Virus record (IMG/VR): IMGVR_UViG_3300036832_001336
Span: 1 to 43,296 of that record
Origin: a virus
DNA: 43,296 bases
Direction: 5' to 3' (one strand)
The translations under genes and the position numbers were made by a program. Of this stretch, positions 24,917 to 34,099 are shown piece after piece (the first letter of the stretch is position 1; each line of letters begins with the position of its first letter). Under the pieces are notes generated by a model. That model had not been told where the DNA came from. It saw only the letters and a list, made by a program, of their open reading frames with translations, and did no database searches.

Positions 24917-25804
24917 ATGCCAAACGTCATCATCCCGTTACACCACCAGGCGGCGCCCAATTTCCGTTATGACCCGGTATTGGCGAGAGAAGCCGCGGCC
25001 GCCGAGGATCCGCACGATAAAACCGATTGGGACGCGCGCGATTGGGAAGCCGAACACGCCAGAATCGCCATGCGCCGGCAGATGAAGAACCAGGACTTCG
25101 ACAAGGAGCTCGAGACGCCCGAGCACCGCGACGACTTTCTTTTGCTCAAACAGCGTGCTTACCTTGAGCGGATCCAGCTCCGGCCTAATGTCTGGGTCGA
25201 AGAAAACCTCAAACTCTACGAGGCCAATTGCAACAGGGCCAAGGCTCAGCATATTCAGGGCCAGGAGCGATGGGAGGGCAGGGAAGCCGAGCGCATGAGG
25301 ATGGTAAATATCCTCCACCCTCACTCGATCATGCGCAAGCTACGTGACGCCGGCGTGGACGCGCGCACCGAGGAGCATCCCAACGCGCGCCTTTGGTTGA
25401 ACGAGTGGAGCGCGGCCGGCCTGGTCGGAGTCAACGCATGGGTGCCTCCGATCGAGATGGACGAGGAGGGGTATTTGCTCGAGCTATCAACGGCCTCGAC
25501 CCAGGCGGCGAAGGATTACATCACCGCCAATTACTACGCTTGCCACGCGCGGCGCAAGGTTCGTATGCAAATCACCAGCCTTCAGAATGGCTACGCACCG
25601 GAATGGTCCCTGATGCGATTCAGCGAGCACGGAGTAGCCACGAAAGAGCGGTACCGCGGTTGGCGCACCGCTCTGTTGGTTTTGATTGTGGCAGAAATTT
25701 TGACAGAAGAGGAAGTAGACAAGGCCTTCGGGCCACCGATCGGTGAGGCCGGCGCCTTCTATCGCCAGCAGCTCCAGGCCTACCGCAATTTGAGGAACCG
25801 ATGA
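24917..25804 (+). CDS. Hypothetical protein before endolysin
   Basis: A 295-residue protein, charged and helical in the first half (EAEHARIAMRRQMKNQDFDK, with many Arg/Glu pairs) and more globular in the second (LWLNEWSAAGLVGVNAWVPP, TALLVLIVAEILTEEEVDKA). It starts at the base after the previous stop and overlaps the endolysin start as ATGA. I recognise no family. Location suggests a virion or lysis-associated factor, but nothing specific can be said. Confidence 0.6.
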   Translation: MPNVIIPLHHQAAPNFRYDPVLAREAAAAEDPHDKTDWDARDWEAEHARIAMRRQMKNQDFDKELETPEHRDDFLLLKQRAYLERIQLRPNVWVEENLKLYEANCNRAKAQHIQGQERWEGREAERMRMVNILHPHSIMRKLRDAGVDARTEEHPNARLWLNEWSAAGLVGVNAWVPPIEMDEEGYLLELSTASTQAAKDYITANYYACHARRKVRMQITSLQNGYAPEWSLMRFSEHGVATKERYRGWRTALLVLIVAEILTEEEVDKAFGPPIGEAGAFYRQQLQAYRNLRNR

Positions 25805-26220
25805 ACCTCGAAACCTACACCCGCGGACAAATCGCGCGCTTTGCGATCGAGGAGGGCGCGCGCCATGGCGGAGTCAACAACATGGTTGCCATCGCCCAGG
25901 TGATTCGCAATCGAGTATTCGCGGGATGGGGGGATTGGCTTGAGGTTGTAACTCGCGCTCCCGAAAAGCGCGCCATGGAATACCCCCAAGAGTCAGCGCA
26001 TTTAATGATTTCGACTTTGCGGACTTCGAACGTGCGCTTGTTTTTGAATCGCCTGGACGAAATTTATACGCGCTCGGATCTCGAGGACCTGACAGGCGGC
26101 GCCCTGTTTTATATGGACCCGAGTTACACCCTTGCCAAATGGTTCGAAGAGGAAGTTTTGAAGCGGCCGGAGGATCACCAACGATGCGCACACATCGGGC
26201 CAATTTGGTTTTTTAAGTGA
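25801..26220 (+). CDS. SleB-like cell-wall hydrolase (endolysin)
   Basis: A 139-residue enzyme. Residues 11-50 show the SleB/Hydrolase_2 pattern: RFAIEEGARHGG, then NMVAIAQVIRNRVFAGWGDW. The Glu at 17 or 18 would be the catalytic acid of the lysozyme-like fold that cuts peptidoglycan glycan strands. A C-terminal ALFYMDPSYTLAKWFE and CAHIGPIWFF complete the domain. There is no signal peptide, so it would need a holin for release, or it may act from the virion. It is the only lysis gene I recognise, placed between ejection and fibre genes. Start from the ATGA overlap. Confidence 0.72.
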   Translation: MNLETYTRGQIARFAIEEGARHGGVNNMVAIAQVIRNRVFAGWGDWLEVVTRAPEKRAMEYPQESAHLMISTLRTSNVRLFLNRLDEIYTRSDLEDLTGGALFYMDPSYTLAKWFEEEVLKRPEDHQRCAHIGPIWFFK

Positions 26221-26228
26221 GGAGAGCG

Positions 26229-26858
26229 ATGGAGACAGAAGAGAAAACGACCGAAAAGAAAGTCACAACTCCGCTCACTCTATCGACTGGACAATTCCAG
26301 CTACAGGCCAACCTTGAATCTATTTTGGCCGGCGCCGCGCTCGGAGGGTACCTCCGCATCACACTCTGCGGATATGGTCCGGTTATCCCATTCTCGAATC
26401 CAGGCCCCGCGGGAATGTTGGCAGATGCCGGCGTCCCGCAGATTGTAGGACCGCAAAGCGGCGGCCCTCTCCTGGTTGTTCTTTACTGCAATAACTTCAT
26501 CACGCCGGCCGGCACCTTTTACGAGGTTGCGATACTCGACGCCAACAAGAACGTGATTCAGGCCGGCAACTATGTTTTCAACACAACAGGGGTGACGCTC
26601 GATCTCACCCAGGCCACGCAAATCTTGCCGCCCTATGGCTTCTATTTGCCGAGCCTCAAATTCGCAGCCTGTACCGGAACAGTCCCCGGCACCGTCTACA
26701 CCGCGGCGGGCCAAACCGTTTTGGCAGTGGCCTACAACGGAATTTTTTTACGCTCCGGACAGACGGCGCCGCTGCTCAGCTACAGCACAGCCGGCAACAT
26801 CATCACCCTCAATTTCACAACGCAGATAGGGGATAGAGTCGATGCGCTTTGTATTTAA
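26229..26858 (+). CDS. Fibre-associated structural protein
   Basis: A 209-residue protein starting METEEKTTEKK; GAGGAGA lies three bases before this ATG. After a charged N terminus it is beta-rich and Gly/Thr/Ala-rich (GGYLRITLCGYGPVIPF, YEVAILDANKNVIQAGNYVF), resembling a fibre or baseplate beta-domain. It overlaps the start of the signal-peptide beta-helix gene by 17 bases. It may link the fibre to the tail; no family recognised. Confidence 0.55.
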   Translation: METEEKTTEKKVTTPLTLSTGQFQLQANLESILAGAALGGYLRITLCGYGPVIPFSNPGPAGMLADAGVPQIVGPQSGGPLLVVLYCNNFITPAGTFYEVAILDANKNVIQAGNYVFNTTGVTLDLTQATQILPPYGFYLPSLKFAACTGTVPGTVYTAAGQTVLAVAYNGIFLRSGQTAPLLSYSTAGNIITLNFTTQIGDRVDALCI

Positions 26859-29331
26859 ATTGTCGCTTCTGCTTGTGGCCACGATCGCGCCGGCCGCGCT
26901 CGGCCAGGTCAATCCCAATACCAACATCCGTTGGCCCATGCCATCATGCGCCACACCAGGCGCGCCCTATATTCCCAATGACAACGTGTGCGCGACCTCG
27001 ACCCCGAGCGGAGCTCTGCCGGTCAACAATCCGCAGTACACCGGCACCATGCAGGGACCGAGCGGCATTCTGACCACGTTCTCCGCCAGCGTCAATTCAC
27101 AAATCAACGTCATGGCGCCGCCCTACAACGCGAAGGGCGATTGCACCACCGACGACACCGCGGCTTTCACCGCGGCGCAGGTGGCGGCGATCGGCTTCGC
27201 CACCGGCAACACTCTGCCGGCCGTTCTCTATCTGCCCAAGCCACCAGGCGGGTGCTATATCGTCAGCGATTTTTTTTGGAAAGGCGTGAGCATCATCGGC
27301 CAGCCTTCCGGCCTGGGACAAGCCAGCCCGAAACAATACGCGATTACGCTCAAGAGCAAGCCTGGGTTTGACGTTTTCCATCAGCCAGATCCGAGCGTGA
27401 ATACTTACAGCGCTACATTCTACCCAGGCGGAGCGCTCCAGGATCTCGCTTTCCTGGTCGATAATTCGGCGCCGGCCGTCAACGGCGCGCACCGTTGGCC
27501 TGGTCGATGGGAAGACGATGGCGCCATGACTTCGGGCAGCGCTGTACTCAAGAGCCCCAACGCGAAATTTACTTGTGACGATGTGGGGGAACCGATCCTA
27601 GTTTACGGAGCAGATGTGAGCGGGGGAAACCTCTCGACCACCATCCAGAGCGTATCGCCATGCTGGACCCCTTCCACTACCTCCGGCGCCGCGGGATGGC
27701 AGGTGGTAACGCTTGCGGCCGCGGCTTCTACCACGGTTACAAACGCTCATCTTTACGTTTCGATTCTCGGCCTTCCCGTCACGACCACCATTGGCCCATG
27801 CGGCATTGCTTACGACTTGAAAGATGGAGATTCAACCCATTGGCTTGCAACCCTGCAAGGCGCCTACACCGGCGCCCGTCTCGAGAATGTAACCTTCGCA
27901 TCGACCAACGGAAACAGCAACAATGTGTGCGGGATTTACAACCAGGGAAACTCCACGCTCTACGCCTGGACGGTCACGGATTTTATGTTTGCCGGCTTGA
28001 CCTTCGGCCAGGTCTCGAGCACCACCGAGCTGAACTCCGTGAAGCAACCTGGGAGCGGCGATTTCGAGAAGTGGAACCATGGCATTTTTAGCTCCGTGAA
28101 ATATCCCTTCATCAACGTGAACGGACTCTCCAACTCCATGCGCAATATCCAGTACGCGCCCGTACAGGCCGGCATTCAATTGGTGCAATCGAGCAACGTT
28201 GAGTTTGATATTGCGGCCGGTTGGGAGATCGACCTCGGCATGGAATCAAATGCCAGTTGGACAAACTACGGGCATCGCATCGAAGGCGAGGGCCATGCGC
28301 TCTATGGAGATTTCACAGGCGGACAAGCGGGAATGGTCGGTTATCTCGGGTGCGTTCAATGTACCGTTTTTGGCACCCCCACCAACACGCAGATAAACGG
28401 ATGGGGTAATACCATCGTTTCGCCTAATCACATCGGCAGCCTCACGGATAACAGCGGATACGCGAACAAAGCGAAGTGGATTTATAACGGCGGCGGCAGC
28501 CCCGGAGGTTTGCCACTGCCTTACTATGTGACCGGACTTTTCTCCAAAGGCTCGAGCGATCTTGCGGGGAGATTCACTTCCGATTTTGTGCACGATGGCA
28601 ATTACACCACCCCGTACAATTGGGATGATCAGCTCATCATGCCTTATGACCTGGTTGTCAGCTATACAGCCGGCTTTCCATACACCACCTATTTCCTTCC
28701 CGACACCGCGGCCAAGAGCGGAGTCGCGCTTATCGTGAGCGGGACGAGCCCGACTTCGGACTATTACGCCTTGATGCAATACAACGAGCTCGGCGGATCT
28801 AATCCGGCTTCGATTGTGATTGGCACCAACGCGCCGGCGACGGGGGGGACTTTTTATTTCTCGGCGCGCTGCGGGAGCTCCACCACGTTCAATATCTATC
28901 TCCGCGCGGCCGTCACTGTGAACCAGAGTTTTGCTTGCACCACCAGTTACCAGCAATACGCAGTGCCTATGGTGTTTTCAGGCAGCGACGTAGGCCAGCC
29001 CTTGCAGTGGGGCGGACAGGCCGGCACTCCGGTTTTTTATATGGAATGGGCGTCTTTTGTTCCCTGGAAAACCACCGTGCTTAAAGGCGCAACCGCAAGC
29101 ATCGGAGGCTCCGCGCTCACCGCGGGACAATGCTCGAGCGGTACGGTCACCATTCAGGGCATCGGGACCTCGAGCGGCCTGGTCGCAAAGACCACGCCGG
29201 CAACTTATCCAGGAGACGGGTTTATTTGGGAATCGTATATTTCGGCAGCCAACACCGCGACCGTCAAGGTATGCGCGATTGTGGCCGGCACACCAACAGC
29301 CAGCGTTTATAACGTTCGCATCGAGCCATGA
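26842..29331 (+). CDS. Beta-helix tailspike/polysaccharide lyase with signal peptide
   Basis: An 829-residue protein. Residues 1-21 (RFVFKLSLLLVATIAPAALG) are a classical Sec signal with a basic start, hydrophobic core and ALG-Q cleavage site. Residues about 92-110 give the pectate-lyase-3 opening (YNAKGDCTTDDTAAFTAA), the hallmark of right-handed beta-helix tailspikes that bind or cut polysaccharide. The rest is repetitive beta (Asn/Gly/Ser-rich). The C terminus looks like a small beta-sandwich. Virion tailspikes normally have no signal peptide, so the protein may be secreted by infected cells. AGGGGA precedes the ATG by about ten bases. Confidence 0.75.
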   Translation: MRFVFKLSLLLVATIAPAALGQVNPNTNIRWPMPSCATPGAPYIPNDNVCATSTPSGALPVNNPQYTGTMQGPSGILTTFSASVNSQINVMAPPYNAKGDCTTDDTAAFTAAQVAAIGFATGNTLPAVLYLPKPPGGCYIVSDFFWKGVSIIGQPSGLGQASPKQYAITLKSKPGFDVFHQPDPSVNTYSATFYPGGALQDLAFLVDNSAPAVNGAHRWPGRWEDDGAMTSGSAVLKSPNAKFTCDDVGEPILVYGADVSGGNLSTTIQSVSPCWTPSTTSGAAGWQVVTLAAAASTTVTNAHLYVSILGLPVTTTIGPCGIAYDLKDGDSTHWLATLQGAYTGARLENVTFASTNGNSNNVCGIYNQGNSTLYAWTVTDFMFAGLTFGQVSSTTELNSVKQPGSGDFEKWNHGIFSSVKYPFINVNGLSNSMRNIQYAPVQAGIQLVQSSNVEFDIAAGWEIDLGMESNASWTNYGHRIEGEGHALYGDFTGGQAGMVGYLGCVQCTVFGTPTNTQINGWGNTIVSPNHIGSLTDNSGYANKAKWIYNGGGSPGGLPLPYYVTGLFSKGSSDLAGRFTSDFVHDGNYTTPYNWDDQLIMPYDLVVSYTAGFPYTTYFLPDTAAKSGVALIVSGTSPTSDYYALMQYNELGGSNPASIVIGTNAPATGGTFYFSARCGSSTTFNIYLRAAVTVNQSFACTTSYQQYAVPMVFSGSDVGQPLQWGGQAGTPVFYMEWASFVPWKTTVLKGATASIGGSALTAGQCSSGTVTIQGIGTSSGLVAKTTPATYPGDGFIWESYISAANTATVKVCAIVAGTPTASVYNVRIEP

Positions 29332-29344
29332 GGAGGAATGGAAA

Positions 29345-30040
29345 ATGACAAGCAAATACAAGCCGCTTAAAGCCGGCGCATTTTATTCAACCGATGGCAG
29401 CGGCAACGATGGCACCTTTGCGCCTATGGCGGGAAGCGGAGGCGGCGCCGCACGTTTCGGCCGAGTAATGCCGATCGGCCTGATGTACTCGAGCGACGGC
29501 AGCGGTAGCGATGGCTCCTGGGTCCCCGTCAATAACCCTTCCCTGGGCGCCGCAATTTCGAACGAGTACAGCAACGAGCTTGGCACGGTCACCATGGGAC
29601 CGGCCGCCAACATCACCAAAATTTGGTCGATGTGGTTCCCCTATTCGATCAGTTGCGCAAAAATTGTCTTGCAGTGCCAAACCGCGGACAATACCGCGAA
29701 CCTCTACTCCGTAGGCTTCTACGATCCGACCGGCAACCTGGTGGCATCGACGGCGCCCACAGCCGGCACCACCTTTGCGCCAGCAGTTAACGCGACCGTT
29801 ACCCTGCCCTTTCAGGCGACGTGCAATCTAAGCGCGGGAGTACGCTACGGTTTTGCGATGACCGGCAATGCTGCGATTGCGCAGATATATGGAACCTATC
29901 GGAGATGGTTGCCTCAGAACGCGGCCGCGCCCACATCGGGAAGCGCGACCTCGGGAGCGGTACTTAATCCCACCATCACATACGCGGCCGATTCGTGGGG
30001 CAATGGCGGCGGAAATCCGTTTCTCGGCTTCCACAACTGA
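29345..30040 (+). CDS. Putative fibre / beta-sandwich structural protein
   Basis: A 231-residue protein starting MTSKYKPLKAGAFYSTDGSG with GAGGAGG upstream. Two copies of a short motif open it: FYSTDGSGNDGTF and MYSSDGSGSDGSW. The rest is a beta-sandwich-like domain (AKIVLQCQTADNTANLYSVG, FYDPTGNLVAST). Likely a tail fibre or carbohydrate-binding component that works with the flanking beta-helix proteins. No catalytic motif. No signal peptide, unlike both neighbours. Confidence 0.55.
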   Translation: MTSKYKPLKAGAFYSTDGSGNDGTFAPMAGSGGGAARFGRVMPIGLMYSSDGSGSDGSWVPVNNPSLGAAISNEYSNELGTVTMGPAANITKIWSMWFPYSISCAKIVLQCQTADNTANLYSVGFYDPTGNLVASTAPTAGTTFAPAVNATVTLPFQATCNLSAGVRYGFAMTGNAAIAQIYGTYRRWLPQNAAAPTSGSATSGAVLNPTITYAADSWGNGGGNPFLGFHN

Positions 30041-30052
30041 GGGAGTGGATCC

Positions 30053-32173
30053 ATGAAGAAAAGAGAGCGCATCGAAATTGCGGTTCTAGCGGCGATCGTA
30101 CTGATCGCCCTGATTGTCTACTTCGCAACCAGGAAGCGCGCGCCGGCACAGCTCACGATTTACCCCGCGGCGAGCTGCAACCAGTCAGACGTGCTCTCTG
30201 CATTGAATAAGGCCACCGCAAGCAATTCGCTTGTGACCATTCCGAGTGGTACGTGTACGTGGAACGCGACCATTAACTATACCGTTCCCTCGGGTGAAAC
30301 CATAGCCATCCAGGGGACCACTGCAATTGTTTGGGGCGGAACACCGGGAGCTCAAGACTGGAATTGCCAGGTTAACGACGCCTATAACAACTCCTGCCCT
30401 TCGACCGGATCCGGCTCGACCACCATCATTGACGGCGTGGGCGCCGGAAATAATCTTTTCCAAATCAATCCGAGTGGAGGGGACGCCTGTACCTTCACGC
30501 TAGAAAATTTAACCTTTGTCGCCGGCACACCAAAAAATGACGGGGTGATTGTCACCAATGGAAGTTGTCACAATCTCCGTTGGACCCAGGTGCACCTGGT
30601 TGCGCAGAACAGCCAAAGCGGATCCCGATTTTATGGTGACCTTTGGGGTGTGATCGACCATAGTGTCGCGGACCTCTACGGAAACACCACTTCGAACGCT
30701 TTCATTTTTTCAAATCCCATCGGGGACAACATTGGATATGGTGATGGCGCCTGGGCGCGGCCGATCGGCTTCGGATCCACTCACATGATGGTGATGGAAA
30801 ACGACCTCATCAACGGCGGGATGGTTGAAGACTGCGACACCGCGGGACAGTTCGCACTCAGGTACTCGAGCTATTACAACGGCACTTCGCTATCGGCCGG
30901 CATTCACACCCATGGAACCAAAACCGGCAGCGGCCGCGGCCGCTCTTGCCGCGGGTATGAGATGTATCACGTTTACGTCCAAGGATTGACGGGCGGCAGC
31001 GGTACCGCGGTAAGCAGCAACGGAGGCCCCGCGATGATATGGGGCAACACCGTGGGCGGAGGCCTCTCCAACTTCGCCGGCGGCGGGGTGCCACGCAATG
31101 ACACCGAATCAAATTCTCCGACTCCAGGCTCATGGGGATATTGCGGAACGGCCGTAAATTCGAATGGCGCCGGCGCGGCGTGGGATGGCAACCAGCCAGC
31201 CACCACAGGATGGCCCTGCCTGGATGGCCTGGGACGCGACCAGACTATTAAGCCGCTCAACGGCCAGAACTTTCCCAACGCTGGACAGCAAGGTTGCACA
31301 CCGGGAAAAAACTGCGTCCCCTTTTGGCCGCAACAATTGCTTTATCCAATTTATTTCTTCGCCAATACCCTGCCCTCTGGTTTGAATGAGTGGTTTTTCA
31401 CCGAGCAGAGCTCAAAGCTGAACCGCGATGTATACCTCGACAACGCCGCTTTCAATGGGACCAGCGGAACCGGATCCGGGCCGGCGAAGTCGCGCCCCAA
31501 TAGCTGCACACCAGGGCCAGGCGGAACTTATGGAGCCAGCCCTACCGGGAGCTATGGCGTAGCGTATTGGGAAACCGACACTCAGCAGCTCGACATTTGC
31601 ACCGGCGCCAACACCTGGACGAACGCCGTTTATAAACCCCTGCCCTACCCTCATCCCCTCGACGGAGGCAGCGCTCCCCCGCCTTCCACGTACACGCTTA
31701 CGACCTCGACCGCGGGACCAGGCCAGGGCAATATCTCGGGATGCGCAGGGCAGTATAGCGCCGGCGCCGCTTACACCTGCACCGTCACCGCGGCGGCCGG
31801 CTCCACGATTTCGAGTGTGGCAGGGTGCGGCGGATCCGGCTCGAGCACCTACACCGGCGTGATGCCTAACGGCAATTGCAACGTCACCGCGACCTTTGCG
31901 CTTGTGAGCCCATCATCCTTTATGCTCTCGACCGCAACCGCGGGACCAGGCCAGGGCATCATCTCGGGGTGCGGCGGATCCTTGAACGCCGGCGCCGCCT
32001 ATAGTTGCGCCGTCTCGGCTTCGCCAGGTTCGACGCTTAGCGGCGTGAGCGGGTGCGGCGGATCCTCGACCACCATTTACAACAACAGCGCCACCATTTT
32101 CAACGGCACCATGCCGAGCGGCGCCTGTACCGTGACCGCAACTTTCAATACTGCAACGGCCAGAAAACACTGA
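30053..32173 (+). CDS. Membrane-anchored beta-helix protein with C-terminal repeats
   Basis: A 706-residue protein. Residues 1-27 hold a basic start and a transmembrane helix (IAVLAAIVLIALIVYFA), predicting an N-terminal anchor or uncleaved signal. Residues about 40-350 are right-handed beta-helix-like (VTIPSGTCTWNATINYTVPS, ENDLINGGMVEDCDTA). Near 500-545 is the segment PTGSYGVAYWETDTQQLDIC and a YPHPLDGG end, a style I associate with bacterial secreted beta-helix proteins. Two tandem repeats close the protein (about 555-625 and 630-700), each with TAGPGQG-ISGC and TVTATF, like divergent InlB B-repeats. This looks acquired from a bacterial cell-surface gene rather than a standard fibre. Confidence 0.65.
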   Translation: MKKRERIEIAVLAAIVLIALIVYFATRKRAPAQLTIYPAASCNQSDVLSALNKATASNSLVTIPSGTCTWNATINYTVPSGETIAIQGTTAIVWGGTPGAQDWNCQVNDAYNNSCPSTGSGSTTIIDGVGAGNNLFQINPSGGDACTFTLENLTFVAGTPKNDGVIVTNGSCHNLRWTQVHLVAQNSQSGSRFYGDLWGVIDHSVADLYGNTTSNAFIFSNPIGDNIGYGDGAWARPIGFGSTHMMVMENDLINGGMVEDCDTAGQFALRYSSYYNGTSLSAGIHTHGTKTGSGRGRSCRGYEMYHVYVQGLTGGSGTAVSSNGGPAMIWGNTVGGGLSNFAGGGVPRNDTESNSPTPGSWGYCGTAVNSNGAGAAWDGNQPATTGWPCLDGLGRDQTIKPLNGQNFPNAGQQGCTPGKNCVPFWPQQLLYPIYFFANTLPSGLNEWFFTEQSSKLNRDVYLDNAAFNGTSGTGSGPAKSRPNSCTPGPGGTYGASPTGSYGVAYWETDTQQLDICTGANTWTNAVYKPLPYPHPLDGGSAPPPSTYTLTTSTAGPGQGNISGCAGQYSAGAAYTCTVTAAAGSTISSVAGCGGSGSSTYTGVMPNGNCNVTATFALVSPSSFMLSTATAGPGQGIISGCGGSLNAGAAYSCAVSASPGSTLSGVSGCGGSSTTIYNNSATIFNGTMPSGACTVTATFNTATARKH

Positions 32174-32219
32174 GCGCGCCGGCGCCGGCCAGGGCTAAAA
32201 TGAGGCCCTACCCCTGACT

Positions 32220-32266
32220 CACAAAATTTTGTGTACACCGGGCATCGTATAGGTGTAACCTATGCG
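32220..32266 (+). promoter_or_regulatory. Palindrome-rich promoter/operator region
   Basis: A perfect 14-bp palindrome CACAAAATTTTGTG (32220-32233) is followed 18 bases later by the inverted repeat ATAGGT-GTA-ACCTAT (32251 region). The gap from the fibre module to the ATPase gene is 126 bases, the only sizeable break between the late and replication modules. TATAGG at 32248-32253 could be a -10 box, but a matching -35 is poor. Confidence 0.45.
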
Positions 32267-32299
32267 GGAAGTAGTTTCAGACTATTTGGAGAGGAAAGA

Positions 32300-33649
32300 A
32301 TGAAAATCGTTCAGTTATTGGTTGAGAACTTCAAAAAAGTGCGGGTGGTAGAGATCCGCCCCGATGGCAAGGTGATCCAGCTCACCGGCCGCAACGGCCA
32401 GGGAAAGACCAGCGTACTCGATGCGCTCTGGTTTGGCCTCAGAGGCACCAAGGCATTGCCGGCCAACAAAAACAGCGTCGTGCGCCGCGGCTCGGAGCGC
32501 GCCAAGGTGAAAGTCGGAACCGAAGATTTCGTGATTACGCGCACGATCGGAAGCAACTCGACGGCGCCCACCCTCGAGATTGAAATGCTCAACGGGAAAA
32601 AGCGCGATCGCACTCCGCAGGATTTTCTTGATGAGCTTTTCGGCAAACTGACGTTCGACCCGCAAGAGTTTGCCACCATGACGCCGGCCGAGCAGGTTGA
32701 GGAACTGAAAAAGACGGCCAAGGTGGATCTCGACTTTGAAGCGATCGCGGAGGAGAACGCGAAGGATTATGACGAGCGCTTAGCCGTGGGGCGGGAAATA
32801 AAGACGCTCGAGGGCCAGCTCACCGCTTTCCAAGTGCTCGATGGATTGCCGAAAGAGAAGTTGGATGAGCAAGCCATCCTCGACAAACTGAACCAGGCCG
32901 GCGAAGCCAACAAGCGCGCCCAGGAAGTTTTCCAGGCGAAGCAAGAGCTCGGCGCCGAGGCCGCGAGGAAGGGAATCGCGCGCCAGAATGGCCTTACCTT
33001 CATCGACCAATCGAAAGAGAAAATCGAGAGCCTGAAAAAGCAACTCGAGCTTGCCAAGCAAGCGCTCGAAGTGGCGCGCGAGGATCAAAAGAGACTCGAG
33101 GCGGAGCACAAGGCGGCGGAGCAAGTATTCCAGGCGGCGCCGGCCGGGGAACCGATCGACGTGGGCGCGCTTACCACCGAGCTCCAATCTGCGCAGCGCA
33201 CTAACCGCGCGATCGACACGCGGAACCAGTGGGAGAAGGTTCGCGCGCAACTCGAGGCGAAACGCCAGCAGAGCGCGCAAATCAACCGGCAGATGGAAGC
33301 GCGCGAAGAGAAGAAAACCGCAGCTTTGGCGAAAGCCAAGATGCCGGTTGAGGGCTTGACCTTTGACGAGCGCGGCGTGAAGTTTAACGGGATTCCGCTC
33401 GAGAACCTGGGAGAAGGCGAACAGCTCAGAGTAGCGGCCGAAATCGGCATGGCCGCGAATCCCAAGTTGCGCATTCTTTGCATTCGCCGCGGAGAAGCGC
33501 TGGACGAAGAAGGCCTCAAGATGTTGGCCGAACTCGCCGCGGCGCGCGATTTTCAACTCTGGATTACCAAGGTCGATTCGAGCGGCAAGGTTGGCGTCGT
33601 GCTCGAGGATGGCATGGTGATTGCGCAAAACAAGGCCATGGGGGACTGA
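32300..33649 (+). CDS. SbcC/RecF-like SMC-type ATPase
   Basis: A 449-residue ATPase starting MKIVQLLVENFKK, with GAGAGGAAAGA before the ATG. Walker A is GRNGQGKTS (residues 30-38). Residues about 150-360 are a long coiled coil (SLKKQLELAKQALEVARE). The C-terminal head has a signature-like LGEGEQLRVAAEI near 391-403 and a Walker B region ILCIRRGEALDEEGL where the usual Asp is replaced by Arg/Gly, as in some phage versions. Such proteins act with nucleases or single-strand annealing proteins in phage DNA repair and recombination. It opens the replication module and overlaps the next gene by one base (TGATG). Confidence 0.75.
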   Translation: MKIVQLLVENFKKVRVVEIRPDGKVIQLTGRNGQGKTSVLDALWFGLRGTKALPANKNSVVRRGSERAKVKVGTEDFVITRTIGSNSTAPTLEIEMLNGKKRDRTPQDFLDELFGKLTFDPQEFATMTPAEQVEELKKTAKVDLDFEAIAEENAKDYDERLAVGREIKTLEGQLTAFQVLDGLPKEKLDEQAILDKLNQAGEANKRAQEVFQAKQELGAEAARKGIARQNGLTFIDQSKEKIESLKKQLELAKQALEVAREDQKRLEAEHKAAEQVFQAAPAGEPIDVGALTTELQSAQRTNRAIDTRNQWEKVRAQLEAKRQQSAQINRQMEAREEKKTAALAKAKMPVEGLTFDERGVKFNGIPLENLGEGEQLRVAAEIGMAANPKLRILCIRRGEALDEEGLKMLAELAAARDFQLWITKVDSSGKVGVVLEDGMVIAQNKAMGD

Positions 33650-34098
33650 TGGCCTACGACAAGACCGAGGTACAGGTTTCGAAGTCGCAGGAAGCCATTC
33701 GCAAACTCATTTACAGCCACAAAGGCACCGGGGTGATGCTGCTTTCGCAGCCACCCCGCGAAGGTTTTGAGGCCATGGTGACGATGAGCGAACAGGCTTA
33801 CCACATTCGCGTGATGGCCAACTGCAAAGACCAACGCAAGGATGGCCGCGGCTGGACGCGCACCGATCGCGCTCACGCCGACGCCAAGGAGCAGGAGGAG
33901 CGGCGGGTGTGGCGCGTTCTCTATTGGCACCTGAAAGCCATGTTTGAGGCCGCGGACGCCGGCGTTATCGACATTCGGGACATTATTATGCCCTACGTTG
34001 TCTTGCGCGATGGGCTCACGTTGTCCGAGCACATTAAACCCAAAATGGCGGAGATGATGACCGCCGACCCAAGCCGACTTTTGAGCGGGGGAATTTGA
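33649..34098 (+). CDS. Hypothetical protein paired with SMC-like ATPase
   Basis: A 149-residue protein starting MAYDKTEVQVSKSQEAIRKL, translated from an ATG that shares one base with the previous stop. The fold looks alpha/beta: GTGVMLLSQPPREGFEAMV, then WRVLYWHLKAMFEAADAGVI and a helical end. Similar proteins often accompany SbcC-like ATPases in phage genomes, which suggests a functional link, but no activity is known to me. No catalytic motif is apparent. Confidence 0.6.
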   Translation: MAYDKTEVQVSKSQEAIRKLIYSHKGTGVMLLSQPPREGFEAMVTMSEQAYHIRVMANCKDQRKDGRGWTRTDRAHADAKEQEERRVWRVLYWHLKAMFEAADAGVIDIRDIIMPYVVLRDGLTLSEHIKPKMAEMMTADPSRLLSGGI

Positions 34099-34099
34099 C

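Noticed and set aside
31680-32160. Separate small gene for the two C-terminal repeats of the 706-residue protein
   Set aside because: The repeats are in frame with the beta-helix and no internal ribosome-binding site or stop separates them.
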